From contig JASWHV010000005.1 in assembly GCA_030760725.1 (NCBI GenBank), positions 88,790,622 to 88,854,621 on the forward strand: 64,000 nucleotides of DNA, in the 5' to 3' direction. Both the position numbers and the translations under genes were made by a program. This DNA comes from Neostapfia colusana (Eukaryota > Streptophyta > Magnoliopsida > Poales > Poaceae). Below, piece by piece: positions 34,605 to 46,310 of this stretch; within the stretch, counting starts at the first letter, position 1; the number at the start of each line of letters is the position of its first letter. Under the pieces are notes generated by a model. That model worked only from the letters and a program-made list of their open reading frames with translations. It searched no databases and was not told the DNA's origin.

Positions 34605-34741
34605 CTCTGTTATTCGTGGTTATATATATTCTGAAATTCAGTTTGTGGATGATGTGTATATGTGTGATGAACATCCTGGGCACACATATGCATCAGTTCT
34701 CGGTTTCGTGGTTTTTCCATGAAATTGAGGGCGTCACAGAT

Positions 34742-34754
34742 TGGTATCAGAGCC
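34742..34754 (+). other. Primer-binding site of H
   Basis: TGGTATCAGAGCC three bases after the LTR end, same spacing as in I. Similar TTGGTATC and TTGGCAT-like stretches recur in the next 250 bp (around 34797, 34871, 34920, 34982), an echo of the primer site within the leader. Confidence 0.9.
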
Positions 34755-35268
34755 ACTGGTTGACGGTAGGTTACACGCTTAGATAGAAGTCACAAGTTGG
34801 TATCGGACACAGATTGGTATCAACCTGCCACGGGTTGATCGTAGATCACATAACCTAGATAGATCAAAGATTGGTAAGCTAAGCCACGCTGACCATAGAA
34901 TGCAAGCCTAGGATGCATAGATTGGCATTGGAACTACCTTGACATAGGATACAAGCCTAGGAGAAGCCATAGTTGGATCACAGATTGGCATCACCCTAAG
35001 CCATATAGGACCCCCATTGAATAAGGCTTGAATAGGAGTTGTGTGAGCCCTTGTGATGATTGCTTGTGATTGTGTGCTTAGTATGAGTTATGGGACGTCT
35101 CAAGCGTTGTCCATACCCACACATAAGTATAAAGAGGTGTGAGATGCCTCGGCACTTGTTCACATCCTCATATGGGCTAATATATATAGTACAATCCACC
35201 TTGATGCATATAGTGAGGGGGATCCATCTAACCTTCTAACCTCTATTCTATTTCGTTCTCTCTCACAG
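34755..35268 (+). other. Leader of H
   Basis: About 510 bp without an ORF, with degenerate repeats of the primer-site motif. It ends TTTCGTTCTCTCTCACAG directly before the gag ATG, a very strong pyrimidine tract plus AG acceptor. Confidence 0.7.
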
Positions 35269-35441
35269 ATGGTGAGAGGAAACGCCGACCGCCAAGGAAG
35301 GAACATCCGTGGCAACCAAGAGGATGGCCACAATGAAGTTCATATTAACCCCAGATCTGGTGAGAACAACCTGGAACGGTTGATGGCCATGCAGAATCAA
35401 CTTATGCAAACCATGATCCAAACTTTGGGTCAGTTGCAGGC
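35269..35441 (+). pseudogene. gag: H gag, 5' part, split by element I
   Basis: First 57 codons of family A gag (MVRGNADRQGRN, NLERLMAMQNQLMQTMIQTL), open and closely matching I gag from 56380. At 35441 the coding sequence stops at the inserted LTR of I. The pentamer CAGGC (35437-35441) recurs at 63957-63961, where the gag reading continues. Confidence 0.93.
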
Positions 35442-36513
35442 TTTGACACCCTAATCTCTGGTGACAGCATATGTTCATGTTTTATGAAGAGAAAACATTT
35501 TAAGAAATATAGGAACAGAGAAAAATATCAAAAGGATAGCCAATAAGAGCCGAATCCAGAGAGTGTCGAAGATAACTTCCGCGGCCTGCTGGCCACGTGG
35601 CGTGTTCGGAGCTCATCCCTGCGAAGTGGGAAGAGGTCTGCCGCTAAAGTAGGCTACGTGGAAGTCTCGGGGCTCATCTCCACAAAAGGGGGAAAGGTCC
35701 GACCCTGTGGGCACGTGTTGCCCCGGAGCTAGCCTCTGCGGAACCGCAAGAACAAGGCAAGTGCTCCTTGACCATATTGATCTTATGTTTTGGATAAAAC
35801 TGTTTTGTTTTGCGAAAAGGTGTGCGTGCTGAGTCAAACATGATGGGAAACCCCTTTTTATAGGAGTTGACTAGTTTGGTTAAACCACCCTTGTCGCCAG
35901 GGAAGTTTATGAGTCGGGTATGGATTTTTGCTTTATGCTTCGCTGAGTCCATGGGATTGGGAAGCGAGATAGATGTTTCTAGCTAACTGCACTCATAATG
36001 ATGTGAGAAATTGATGATATTAATGAACATGGATTGGAGGGAGATCTAGGCAAGCCTGGGTTTGTGAATGAGGTAGCTTGAGATGGTGGTTTACTTGCCT
36101 TAGATCTAAGGACCGGTTTATGCATGCACATGCCACGATAACAGTGCCACCACAAGGCCAAGTATGGGTGTGGCTTAGCTGAGTAATAAGGTAAGTTGCT
36201 AGAGTGTTATGGACTGTGGAAGGCGCGGGGAATGGGAGTCGAGTGAGGACTGCCCTGGGAACTGCATGGCACAAGAGGGGGCCCGTCGGTGGGAGAATTG
36301 GAGATTCTAGTCTGCCGGTGAAATCTTAGTGAGTCCATACATCTAGTACCCCTTTGTAAAGGCTATTTTGTGATCTCTTGGCCATACACCGACGGTTGTT
36401 TACTGGAATAATGGAGGTTCTGCAGTCGCCGACGGGTGACGGAATCACAAACTTGTGGGTAAAGAGGTGCAAACTCTGCAGAGTCTAAAACTATCATGAT
36501 AGCCGAGCTTACG
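35442..36513 (+). repeat. 5' LTR of I, left part, with internal deletion
   Basis: It begins TTTGACACCC (family start TGTGACACCC, one change). At 35740-35743 the sequence jumps from the position of 61194 to that of 62351 in the 3' LTR; both breakpoints share GGAA, so 1157 bp were lost through a 4-bp microhomology. The lost segment contains most of the G-box array and the TATA box. It is interrupted at 36513 by J, with TSD TTACG (36509-36513 and 55081-55085). Confidence 0.93.
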
Positions 36514-37466
36514 TGACACGACCCCTACGGTCTTGTCGAGCCAGGATCACGCTGAGGGGTGCTGCGTTGCACAGCACCGGATAACACACATCAAAGGTAC
36601 AAAGCGGAAGCAAAACTTTTATTACATAAAGTGGTTTATGAACTTTTTTACATCAAAATAAGTCCAGTCCACACTCACTGGCGTAGACTACGCATCAAGT
36701 TCATGTCCAGCCCTTGAACGTGTCCTTGCTAGCACACACGCACACTAACTCTGCGGCGTGCATGACTCCCACTCGACGGGGTTCCCCTCCCGGGGTTCCG
36801 TCTCCTCTTCGGTTGCCCCTTCCTCATAGAACCCTGCAAAAGATTCAAACACAAGCAGTGAGCACGAAGGCTCAGCAAGTCTGACCCGTCTCACCGAAAC
36901 ATGGAACTTCTACATGAGGGGTGATGGTTTACATGAGGTAAAAATCATTTGCAAGGACTCGCCTAATTAGTAGACCCTTACTTTCAAGTTTTAGCAGCAG
37001 GTTGTGGAGAACCTTACACTAAGGCACATGAGAGAGCCGCAATCAAACAAGAAACGCATTTCTCTTATGTACTTTGCCCAAAGTTAAAAGGAACTTTAGT
37101 TAGCTCTAAACTACAACAAGCCATTAACAAAGCAAGGTCCATCTTTCAGCAACATTTTAACATGTAACTAGCCTGTTCTTTCTACGTCATGGTACAGTGA
37201 ACAAGTGGTACTCACTTACCGTGAGGGACGGCGATTATAATCGATTTACACCTGCAGGGTTACCCGAACAACCCGTCACGTACGCCGTACTCGATGTTGC
37301 CTACAACAACCATCACGGACGTCGTGCGCAACTACCTTTCACCCGTCAGCCAAATATTGAACCGGTCCCATCGTCCCGAGCAAGAGGTCTCTGCACGCGC
37401 ATCTCAGTGCCGCCAGCCAATTTACACCTCGAGCTCTCAACCTACCCTCTGAACGACGGGCAATGC
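36514..37466 (-). repeat. Solo LTR J, piece ending the LTR (coding-strand 3' end)
   Basis: Begins TGACACGACCCC on the plus strand and matches B1 LTRs at 16960 and 28247. It contains exon b and AATAAA (minus). It ends at AATGC (37462-37466), the TSD of K. Confidence 0.93.
36745..36833 (-). CDS. LTR exon b, J copy
   Basis: 89 nt, same acceptor (CTTTTGCAG), same frame and stop position as the B1 copy: FYEEGATEEETEPREGNP, ending in CTP and TAG (36745-36747). Intact here although the solo LTR has no element genes left. Confidence 0.55.
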
Positions 37467-40021
37467 TGTAAAATCCCCAAAACTGGTAGCAAGAAAATTC
37501 TGCTATATACACTTATGAAAAATGAGGGGAATTAAAACTTTGAATTATAAGGGGGTGAGTTCAAAGTGAGAGTTTAGACTTCCCAAAACTTCCAAACATG
37601 GAGATCTAAATTCATAACTTGGATCTTCGTAGTCCAAATATTCAACCTTCCAAATTTCAGCTCATTTGGAGGAGTTTCAATATTTGTTTGGGATTAAAAG
37701 GAAAAGCCCTCTAATCTGAATTTCAAATTCAGTTTCAACTTCCAATTCCATCAATTTAAAAATTTGGGTTCACAAATATGTTCTCCACCTTTTAATAAGC
37801 AGCCATGCCAAAAGTTGGAAATTTTGGAGCTGGTTTGCTATATTTTTGAGGCAGTACAAAGTGGAGAATTCAAACTCATTTTTCAAATTCAAATGATCAA
37901 ACCACATCCAAATTTCACACCAGATTTCAAACTATTTGAATTCAGCAAATGCAAACTATGACTTTGGGGTGAAGTCAATCTTTAATGTTGAGTTGCTGGT
38001 GGGAAAATATCAGAGAAAATTTGGGATAAGAATTAGAAATGGTGGGACCCCTTGGTCAGCCACACAAGAGAGCTGCCGCCTCAGCCGACTGTGATCGAAC
38101 AGCAGAGGCGCGACAGCTCCCGTCTCCGACCCACGCACGAGGTGTGCCACGCCACCTCCTGATTCTGCCGCCTACTTGATCATCCGCTCGTGCCACAGTC
38201 CCAGCACATCCCCCTTGCTCTCTCGGCCGTCCACCGACGTGTTTTCTCTTTCCCTGCTCAGTTCGCATAGCCTCGGCCGCCGCTCGGTTGCTCCGCGTCG
38301 CCCGTCTGTCATCAACGCAACTCCGACGTTGTCACGACCGGTTGAGGTCGTTGGAAGGTGCGCAAGGCCCTCTAGTTCCTCTCTGACGACAGCCCCTGTC
38401 GTTCCTTCGAGCTGGTCCCGAGAACTGAGCCTAAGTTCATCGTTCCACTTTCCAGCTTGCCGCCACGACGCCGCACCGTCGACCGGCCACCCCCGGCTCG
38501 TTCACGCTCATCCAACCGGTGTTCTAGGTACGTTGTCGACCCTTCGTGCTGTCCTCCCAGTTTGGAGCTGGGTCATAGCCTAGGTTGGCCGGAATTCGAA
38601 GTTTGTCACCGGCGGTTTCTTGGAACCGAGTTGAAAGAAAACGGGAAATTCCAAGGCCATATTGGGTTAGGGTTCACAAGAGAGTAGGCATAGGTTCTCG
38701 AAGCCCTGGCGACAATTCTCGAGCAAACGGCAAGCAGAACCATGCAGAGCCCGAAGAGTTCTCCATGTTTTTCCTCACGGCGGGGAAGAACCACTTCGGT
38801 CGCACGGTGAGCTCATGTTTCCAGCCGTTTTCCGATGGATCAGGGCAGTGTTCCGAGCTCCCCATGTCACGGTGGAGCTGTAGGACCCAACCGCGGTCGG
38901 TTTCCGGGCTTGCCTGGCGAACACCACATCGCTGGAGTCGCCCGAGTTACTGCCACCGTCGGGGAGGTATTCCCGGCCAGTTAGCGCCGCCACCGAGCTC
39001 ACCAAAGTGTTCCTCGTCGAGTTTTAGGCACAGGCGGCGAGAATTGAGCCGTTTAAGGCACGGGACAGCCGTTCCGGCGAGGCACGGCCGCTTTTCCGGC
39101 GAGGAAGCAGGCCGGGCGCGAGGTTGAAGAAGGTGGGGGCCTGCCCCACCTGTCAGTGGCACCAGGAAGGCGCCGGATCGGGGTGCGGCTCGGGATCGGC
39201 TGTGGCTGCGCCGGAATAACCCCGTAGCCCCCGGTGTTGCAAAAATCTCACTGGTCCGATTTAAAACAGTGGACCCAGTTCCAATTATTTGAAGTTTCTA
39301 TTAGGGAAATAATTCCAGAAATTAGCTGATCTTTGCAAGCCCATAACTTTGTGTAGAAAACTCCAAAAAGAGTGAGACCAATTTTGTTGGAATCCTCAGG
39401 AGGAGTACTTCGCAGAGAAACCAATTTTAGGCTATGAAAATGCCGAGGAATTTCTGTAGAATTGTTTTTATTAAATCCTTAATGGATTTATTACAGGAGC
39501 AATTCTTTATGAAATATTCCCAAAATTGGGCAGCAAATCCTCTTCATATATACTGATCTCCAGTAAAAATTTGGGCTTCATTGGAGTTCATTTGCTAGGT
39601 CAAATTACCTTCCCAAGTTCAGCCTTTATTTGGAAATTCAAATTCAAACAGAAACTGTTTAGCACTCCTGTCCAAACTTCAAAAATTCATATCTCTCTGA
39701 TGGTAGCTCCAAAAATGGTGAAACAAATTTTGTTAGAACCATGGAGACTTACCCTAATCAGATCATCCATTTCTAGCTATGTCAAAGCTCCGGATTTGGG
39801 CTCACAATTCAGATAAGCATTGTACTTGTAGGAATTTTAAAGACTACATTATGCAATGACATATCTCCAAATTTGGCTCAAATCATCCTTAGAGGGTCTA
39901 GTATCCACTGTAAAATTCCCAATGCCAATTAAGGATCCTAAATAGCAGTAGCTATGAATAGAAGTTCAATATCTATAAACCTTTAATACTTACACATGTA
40001 TCTTATTACATTTCATCATAG

Positions 40022-40099
40022 TGACCGAAGTTGAGGACGCACCGGAGCCTTTGGACGTCCTGCCACCTGAAGTTGACTTCTCCTTTAACTCGCAACCAG
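40022..40099 (+). CDS. LTR exon a, K 5' LTR
   Basis: 78-nt predicted exon, acceptor TTTCATCATAG, donor CCAG/GCAAGCC (GC type), phase 1 at both ends. It encodes TEVEDAPEPLDVLPPEVDF followed by NSQP; the first half aligns with the B copy (AKVEEEPEVLDF). One codon shorter than B and M, so the frame is kept. Confidence 0.6.
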
Positions 40100-41195
40100 G
40101 CAAGCCCTGGTTTGCACTTAAGTACCTTTTACAAAATTCTTTATTTGTATCACTTACGTCTAGGTTGAATGTTTGCATTAGAGTTAAGGTGATTGAAACC
40201 CCACTTGCATCACCTTTTAAATCCTATGAAGGGTTGGGTAGGTTACATAGCCGACAAGTAGACAAGGCCCCGCTAATAATGCTTAGGACCTCGGTAGAAG
40301 TCGAGTAGTTGGAATCTACTCGCGAGGTAAGGTTTATCACACGGTTTGGTCAGAATAGAAAATGGCTTAAGAGTGGTGAAAATGAGACCCAGCAGGGGGG
40401 ATAGGAAGCAGTGAGCGGAGGTCTCACGTGCGTAGCCCTGTTGGTGTCGATTGAGGACCGAGTCGTGTGCGGGCCTGATGAACAAGTATCGAACAGTACC
40501 GGATGGCATACTGACATAAGCAGGAAACCGATATAAATGGTTAACATGGTTGCCGAGGCTTACCCAACCATAAATAGGAGTGCGTTGAGGGTAGCAAGGT
40601 GTAAATCTGCCGGTGGGCACAGTCATGCTCCACGCGGGGACCTCCTGCCCGTTACGGATGGACCGGTTCGGCTTTTGGGTTGCCTTTGAAAGGTTGTTGC
40701 ATACAACAGAGTAGGAAGGGGTGTGGAATCATGCTTCTGAAAGTGGGTGTATGCAACGTGTTGTCCGGGTGTCTCCTGATTGCAATCACCGTCCCTCGCG
40801 GTTGTTTGAGTACCGCTTGTTCACTGTTTCATGACGTAGTAAGAAGTGAAGTAAGCCAGTGGAATGATAATATGCTGTGATGATATATTAATATTTTGGA
40901 AACCATGTTTGCTGTAGAGGTAGAGCTAATTAAGTTTACTTTCCGCTTTGGGCATCACCACATCGGAGGAAAGCGTTTCTTGTTTGATTGTGGACTTCTG
41001 ATGTGAGGGCTGCCTAAGGCACAGGAATTTGCCGCTATAAAACTGAAAGTAAGGATCAACTCATAGGCGTGTCTTTGTCACAAATTCCTCTACCTATCAT
41101 ACACGTCCCTGCATGTAGAGTTCCATGCCTAGGTGAGACGGTTAAGCCTTGCTGAGCCTTCGTGCTCACGGTTGCAATATTTGAGCTGTATGCAG

Positions 41196-41281
41196 GTGAG
41201 AGCTATGAGGAGGGTTCCGAGGATGAGGCGATGCCCCCGTTAGGGTACACGGCCGAGATGGAGCCCTGCACGCCGCCGTGA
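41196..41281 (+). CDS. LTR exon b, K 5' LTR
   Basis: Predicted terminal coding exon: acceptor TTGAGCTGTATGCAG, 2 nt completing the split Gly, then ESYEEGSEDEAMPP, ending EPCTPP and TGA (41279-41281). AATAAA follows about 145 nt downstream (41425). The intron from exon a would be about 1.1 kb, GC-AG type, the same length as in family B. Confidence 0.6.
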
Positions 41282-41424
41282 TTTCTCCGGTTCCATGCTG
41301 CTAGCGTGTAGCGTCCCCGGGCTGGACGGCTGCACTTTTGCATAGTTAGGATGAGAGGCTACTAAAGTACATTACTTCCTCTGTATAGTTATATTTTGTA
41401 AAAGACTTCCGCTGTTTTATATCA

Positions 41425-41430
41425 AATAAA
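41425..41430 (+). terminator. Polyadenylation signal, K 5' LTR
   Basis: AATAAA in ATATCAAATAAAAGTTTG, about 110 bp before the LTR end; the equivalent in the 3' LTR is at 51868-51873. Confidence 0.65.
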
Positions 41431-41542
41431 AGTTTGTATGTTGTTCTTTATTCTTTTCGTGTGTGCTGTTGGGTGCCGCATAGTACGGCACCAACCTATG
41501 CGATCCTGGAGTGGGTGAACCACGGGGTGGTCCCCACAGACG

Positions 41543-41556
41543 TGGTATGAGAGCCG
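41543..41556 (+). other. Primer-binding site of K (one change)
   Basis: TGGTATGAGAGCC four bases after the LTR end; the family site is TGGTATCAGAGCC, so one C has become G. Confidence 0.88.
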
Positions 41557-43304
41557 CATTGGGAATTGCACGCTTGAAAAGAGCTATTTTGAAAACTTAG
41601 AAGTAGTGGAGTGAGGATTAGTCATTAAGCCCACATAAGGTCTATGATAGTAGTAGATATTATGGTGGAAAAGCTAACATATTTGTTATACATTCTGTAA
41701 CGACGCTCCGACGTCAGGTAAGAGGTAAGGTACACCATCGCAGGCGGATCAATTGCGGTAACTCACCATACGAGTAATAGTATGGAATGATATACCGTGG
41801 CTTGGCACGGTAGTTAATATGAGTCTCTGAACCTCTCAATGGTTCTGAGAGCATATGAAAACGCTGATCTCCAGCGTGCTTTAGGCAAAAGTGAGAATAC
41901 CCCATCGTGTGGTAAGCAACATGATAGTATGCAACTCTTGAACGTTCAATGTTCAAAGGGCCATACACAGCACTCACCATCGGCATGCCTCAGCGGTCAT
42001 GGGGCAGTAGGTGGTATCCGTTGGGTCGATAAAATTCCCAACCGTGACGACCCGTTCACGCTCTACTCGGGTTCCCCGTCGTGTGGTGTGAAAACATGAC
42101 CATGTACCTTGAGACGTGGCATGACTCAAGGACGATCCGTATGGCAATGATACGGACTGTATGTTTTTATTATGATATGGAACTGCCTGTAATGCTAAAA
42201 ACCGTTGTGTGCACCATTATTGTGTGTTTTTCTGCAGGTACATTAACCACGTTAGCGCATGACATGTAGAAACCGTTTGTGAGTGACGTCTTTAGTTCCA
42301 CCATGTGACACGTATATGCCGAAATACCGGTTTAGAATTTTTCTTTGGTGAGGAAACGTAGTACCGACAGCATAAAAGTTTATTTTCAAAGAAAAGTGTC
42401 ACAATGAAGTTTAGTAATTCATTTAGGGGTGAGTAAACTCCTATATTGAACTAAGAGTCAATTGGGACTGTAGGTTCAATCTCAAAAGCTTAGGGATAAT
42501 CTCCCCTGTTTTCAGCAGAAATTTTTCTGAACTTCAACAGGGCATAACAAAATATTGGTTGAACCAATGGAGGTGTGGGATACCATTATGGAACGGTTTA
42601 GAAGTCCTCTACAACTTTTCTGTAGAGCTCCAGAACAAAATCTCCCTCCAATGGGATGAAAATCTCAGATGCGTGGGCACTGTCCAGAAACAGGGCAGAC
42701 CAAATGCTCTCTGGAATTTTTGTATTTCAACCACAATTTCCTGTAGAAAAAATTCTAAGGATCAAGCAAGACACCGTTGGAAAGTACCGGAAATGTTCTA
42801 CAACTTTGTTGTTGAACACTAGTCCAGATTTTGCCGCTATAGAGGTCAAAACTGTTGAATTATCCAGACTGGTCAGCTGGACCAGAAGCTGGACTGTGAG
42901 CACCATGTGAAGTGTTTCCACCAAAACACTTAGTTTCACCGTTTGACGTCCAGTAGCTGTTGTAAAACAGCAAGTTGGGAGTCGAAGGGTTTATGCATTT
43001 GACACATCACTTCGAGTTAGTACATGTTTGAGTCCAATACAATAGCGAGAAATTACGCATACTAACACACTTAACATCCCGTGGTAACCCCGATGGTCGA
43101 AATGAACTTTTAACCCATAAAGTTCAATACTTTGGAACTCGATCGTGTGACACGGTCCAGGGATGTATATGTTGCATAAAGTTTATACTTTATCCATATG
43201 TGTTACTGTTATGAGTACTATTTATTCCATTCCCGCATCACTATTGTATAGACTGTATGAAATAAACCAACATGTGCTGATCGTTTGAATGGTCTGAATG
43301 CAGA
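41557..43304 (+). other. Leader of K
   Basis: About 1.75 kb without a convincing ORF. It shares with L and B1 the GTGAGGAAACGTAGTACCG motif (about 42349) and the TTTTTCTGCAG/GTACATT site (42227-42244). It ends TGGTCTGAATGCAG + A + ATG of gag, again an AG acceptor at the start codon. Confidence 0.65.
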
Positions 43305-44435
43305 ATGGTGCGGACACGTTCAACGCAAGAGGAGGGAGGTCCGAGTCAAGTTCTTGGTGATGAGTCTCCACCTCCGGAGCAGACCACGACGCAACAGTAA
43401 CCACCTCCTCCACCGCCAGAACTACCAAGGAATCTTGCGGAGGTTCTCGCTGCAGTGCTCGGCTCGCGCGACGAGCAAACCGAGTTGCTGCGGATGCTAG
43501 TCCAGCAAAATGCGTCCCATAAGGGTGGATGCCAAGACTATGGGCAACACCAGCCCCCAAAAATTTCATATTCAAAATTCATGGCGACCCATCCATCAGT
43601 CTTCACGGAGGCCGAAGAACCTTTGGAGGCGGACAGCTTTATCCGCACTCTAGAGGCAAAGTTCGGGCTGCTACGATGCACCGAACACCAGAAGGCGCTG
43701 TATGCAGTGCAACAGCTTCAAGGAGAAGCAGGTACATGGTGGGCCAACTACACCGCCTCCTTACCTGCTGGCCATGCCATCACATGGACGGAGTTCCGGG
43801 AGGCGTTTCGCGCCTATCACATACCTCCCGGTGTGATGGAAATGAAGCTCCAGGAGTTCCTGGCGTTACGGCAAGGCGAGAGGAGTGCTCATGAGTACTC
43901 CAGGTTATTCAACCGGCTGGTGCAGTATGCGCCAGGAATTGTGGGGACAGAAGACAATAAGCGCAACACTTTCTTCCGGGGCCTGAATTCAAAGATGAAG
44001 GTCCATCTCGCCCAGAGCAATCGCGGCACATTCAACGATCTAGTTAATGCCGCGATTCTACAAGAAAATGCTCAGCGCGAGCGCGGTTCTGACAAGAGGA
44101 AATGCAGTGCGCTGACGAGCAGCAGTGGTGGGACGCCACAAAAATACCGCGTGGTGTATTGCTCACCATCCGGTTAGAGATGGCAGCCACCGGCGCGACC
44201 GCCTCAGTTCCGCGGTCGACAATATAATGCGCCGGGCTTCCAACCGGCGTATCCACCACAGCAACAGCAGCAGCAAAGGATGGTTCCGCGTGCACCTCCG
44301 TTTCAGCAGCGTGCACCAGGATTCCATCCTCAAGTCGGCGGGACCCCGACACCTTACACGTGCTACACGTGTGGCCACGTCGGGCACATTTCGAGAGACT
44401 GCCCTGAGCCGCAAGGGCAGGGGTGCAGCACTGTA
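43305..44435 (+). pseudogene. gag: K gag
   Basis: Start ATG 43305 (MVRTRSTQEEGG). The gag domain reads SYSKFMATHPSVF, EAGTWWANYTASLP, TWTEFREAFRAYHIPPGVM and NTFFRGLNSKMK; the CCHC knuckle CYTCGHVGHISRDC is at 44361-44402. In-frame stops TAA 43398-43400 and TAG 44175-44177, and a frameshift near 44420 just after the knuckle, separate gag from protease; originally gag and pol were one frame. Confidence 0.9.
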
Positions 44436-44910
44436 TCAGGGTGCTAATCAGCCCCGTAATCAGCCCAAGAAACCAGCACCAAAACCCGGCAACGTCCACC
44501 ACTTAGCCATCGAAGACGTGCCGGAAGGCGAACCCGTCCTCGCGGGTACGTTCTCTTACCTAGATCATCCCGTAGTCATACTTTTTGACTCCGGTGCCAC
44601 CCATAATTTCATAAGTCAGTCTTATGTTATTAAATATCAACTGCCTATCATTCCCACAAATAATTCATACTTGATATGTTCTCCGGGTGGCAAAATAACA
44701 GCTGATAGAATGGTATATAGAGCACCATTACAGTTGGGTGGGAATCTATATCTGACTTCTCTAATCATGTTAGAGAGTCAAAAACTTGATGTCATTTTAG
44801 GAATGTCATGGCTACATCGCCATGGTGTTGTTCTTGACATCATTCCACGTGTGGTTCGTCTAAATTCTCCACTCCATGAACCACATGTTCTTATTCTTGA
44901 CCATTCGGTT
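44436..44910 (+). pseudogene. pol: K aspartic protease
   Basis: HHLAIEDVPEGEPVLAGTF, active-site LFDSGATHNFIS (Asp-Ser-Gly-Ala at 44587-44598), CSPGGKITADRM, SQKLDVILGMSWL. This domain itself is uninterrupted in the frame of 44125-45156. Confidence 0.9.
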
Positions 44911-46310
44911 CAAGAAGCCCCAGCCACATATAATACGGAAGCCACAAAACTTGAGGATATTCGTGTGGTCCGTGAATACCCGGATGTCTTTCCGGATGAT
45001 CTCCCAGGCATGCCACCCGAAAGGGATGTCGAGTTCAAGATCGAACTCGTACCTGGGACGACACCGATCTCACGGAGACCGTACATGATGGCTCCGAATG
45101 AGCTGGCTGAATTGAAGGAGCAGCTCAATGACTTAATGAAGAAGGGTTTCATTTGACCGAGTTCCTCGCCATGGGGATGCTCGGCGCTGTTTGTGAAGAA
45201 AAAGGATGAAACCTTGAGGTTGTGTGTGGACTACCGACCTCTCAATGCCGTCACCATCAAGAACAAATATCCACTGCCCCACATCGATATCTTATTCGAT
45301 CAACTTGTGGGTGCGAGTGTATTTTCAAAGATGGATCTTCACTACGGATATTATCAAATCAAGGTCCGGGCAGAAGATATTCCAAAGACGGCCTTCTTGA
45401 CGAGATATGGGTTGTATGAATACCTCGTCATGTCCTTTGGTCTCACCAATGCCCCGGCACACTTCATGTATCTTATGAACTCAGTGTTCATGCCGGAGTT
45501 GGACAAGTTTGTGGTGGTGTTCATAGACGACATCTTGGTTTACTCCAAGTCTGAAGAAGAACACGCCAAACACTTGCATATCGTACTTCAACGATTAAGA
45601 GACCATAAGCTTTATGCCAAGTTCAGCAAGTGCGAGTTTTGGATCAGCCAAGTGCCATTCCTTGGTCACATTATTTCTGCAGAAGGTATTGCAGTTGATC
45701 CAAGCAAAATCGAACAAGTGCGGAAATGGAAGTCCACCACATCAGTCCACGAAGTCAGGAGTTTCCTCAGATTAGCAGGATATTACCGGAGATTCATACT
45801 GAACTTCTCCAAGCTTGCTAAACCGATGACTGAACTGTTGAAGAAGGGGATCAAATATGTTTGGAGCTCAGCTTGTGAAGAAGCTTTCCAGGCATTAGTG
45901 AAGCATCGTACAACAGCCCCGGTGTTAGCTCAACCGGATACGACCAAGCCCTTCGACGTATATTGTGATGCGTCTAGCATCGGGCTTGTCTGTGTATTGA
46001 TGCAAGGAGGCAGAGTGGTCGCCTATGGCTCAGGTCAACTTCGTAACCACGAGCAGCACTATCCGACTCATGATCTTGAGCTCGCTGCTGTGGTGTTGGC
46101 CTTGAAGATGTGGAGGCACTATTTGCTTGGGAACTTAGTGCACCTCTACACCGACCACAAAAGTCTGAAATATATATTCACTCAAAAGTTGTTGAATATG
46201 CGGCAACGGAGATGGCTAGAACTGATCAAAGACTATGAGATCGAGATTCACTACCATCCCAGAAAGGCAAACGTGGTTGCTGATGCCTTAAGCCGCAAAT
46301 CCCATGTCAA
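44911..46310 (+). pseudogene. pol: K reverse transcriptase and RNase H
   Basis: Nearly intact. RT: DVFPDDLPGMPPERDVEFKI, LRLCVDYRPLNAVTIKNKYP, catalytic FIDDILVYSK (FIDD at 45520-45531), then RNase H CDASSIGLVCVLMQ, THDLELAAVVLALKMW, YTDHKSLKYIFTQ. One TGA at 45154-45156 (in place of Arg in GFIRPSSSPWG, consistent with CGA to TGA). LRSGYHQI reads LHYGYYQI, a change in a conserved block. Confidence 0.92.

Larger units (their letters stand above)
32299..34738 (+). repeat. 5' LTR of element H, right part
   Basis: Continuation of the family A LTR after B1. It contains the end of the ABRE array, the TATA box, the pyrimidine-rich start of the transcribed part, repeated GGTTATGGTT and GAATAC/GTATTC hairpin segments (about 33940-34130), the polyA signal and the LTR end GGGCGTCACA. 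It aligns throughout with the 3' LTR of I (61594-63956). Confidence 0.92.
37467..41538 (+). repeat. 5' LTR of K
   Basis: 4072 bp, TGTAAAATCCCC to GGTCCCCACA. AT-rich first 570 bp, GC-rich segment (about 38050-39230), AT-rich middle, exon a (40022-40099), hairpin (40302-40322), conserved block (40444-40500), exon b (41196-41281), AATAAA (41425-41430). Several donor-like sites sit in the GC-rich part, for example CGCACG/GTGAGCTC near 38810, also seen in L near 5340. Confidence 0.93.

Noticed and set aside
34741..35000. Repeated TTGGTATC motifs as tRNA genes or multiple primer sites
   Set aside because: Only the first copy, next to the LTR end, fits the primer site. The others are degenerate leader repeats, and no tRNA cloverleaf is present.
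38176..39127. ORFs of 135 and 180 codons in the K 5' LTR, repeated at 49028-49570
   Set aside because: GC-rich LTR sequence; repetition reflects LTR identity. No cross-family protein match seen, unlike exons a and b, so not called as genes.
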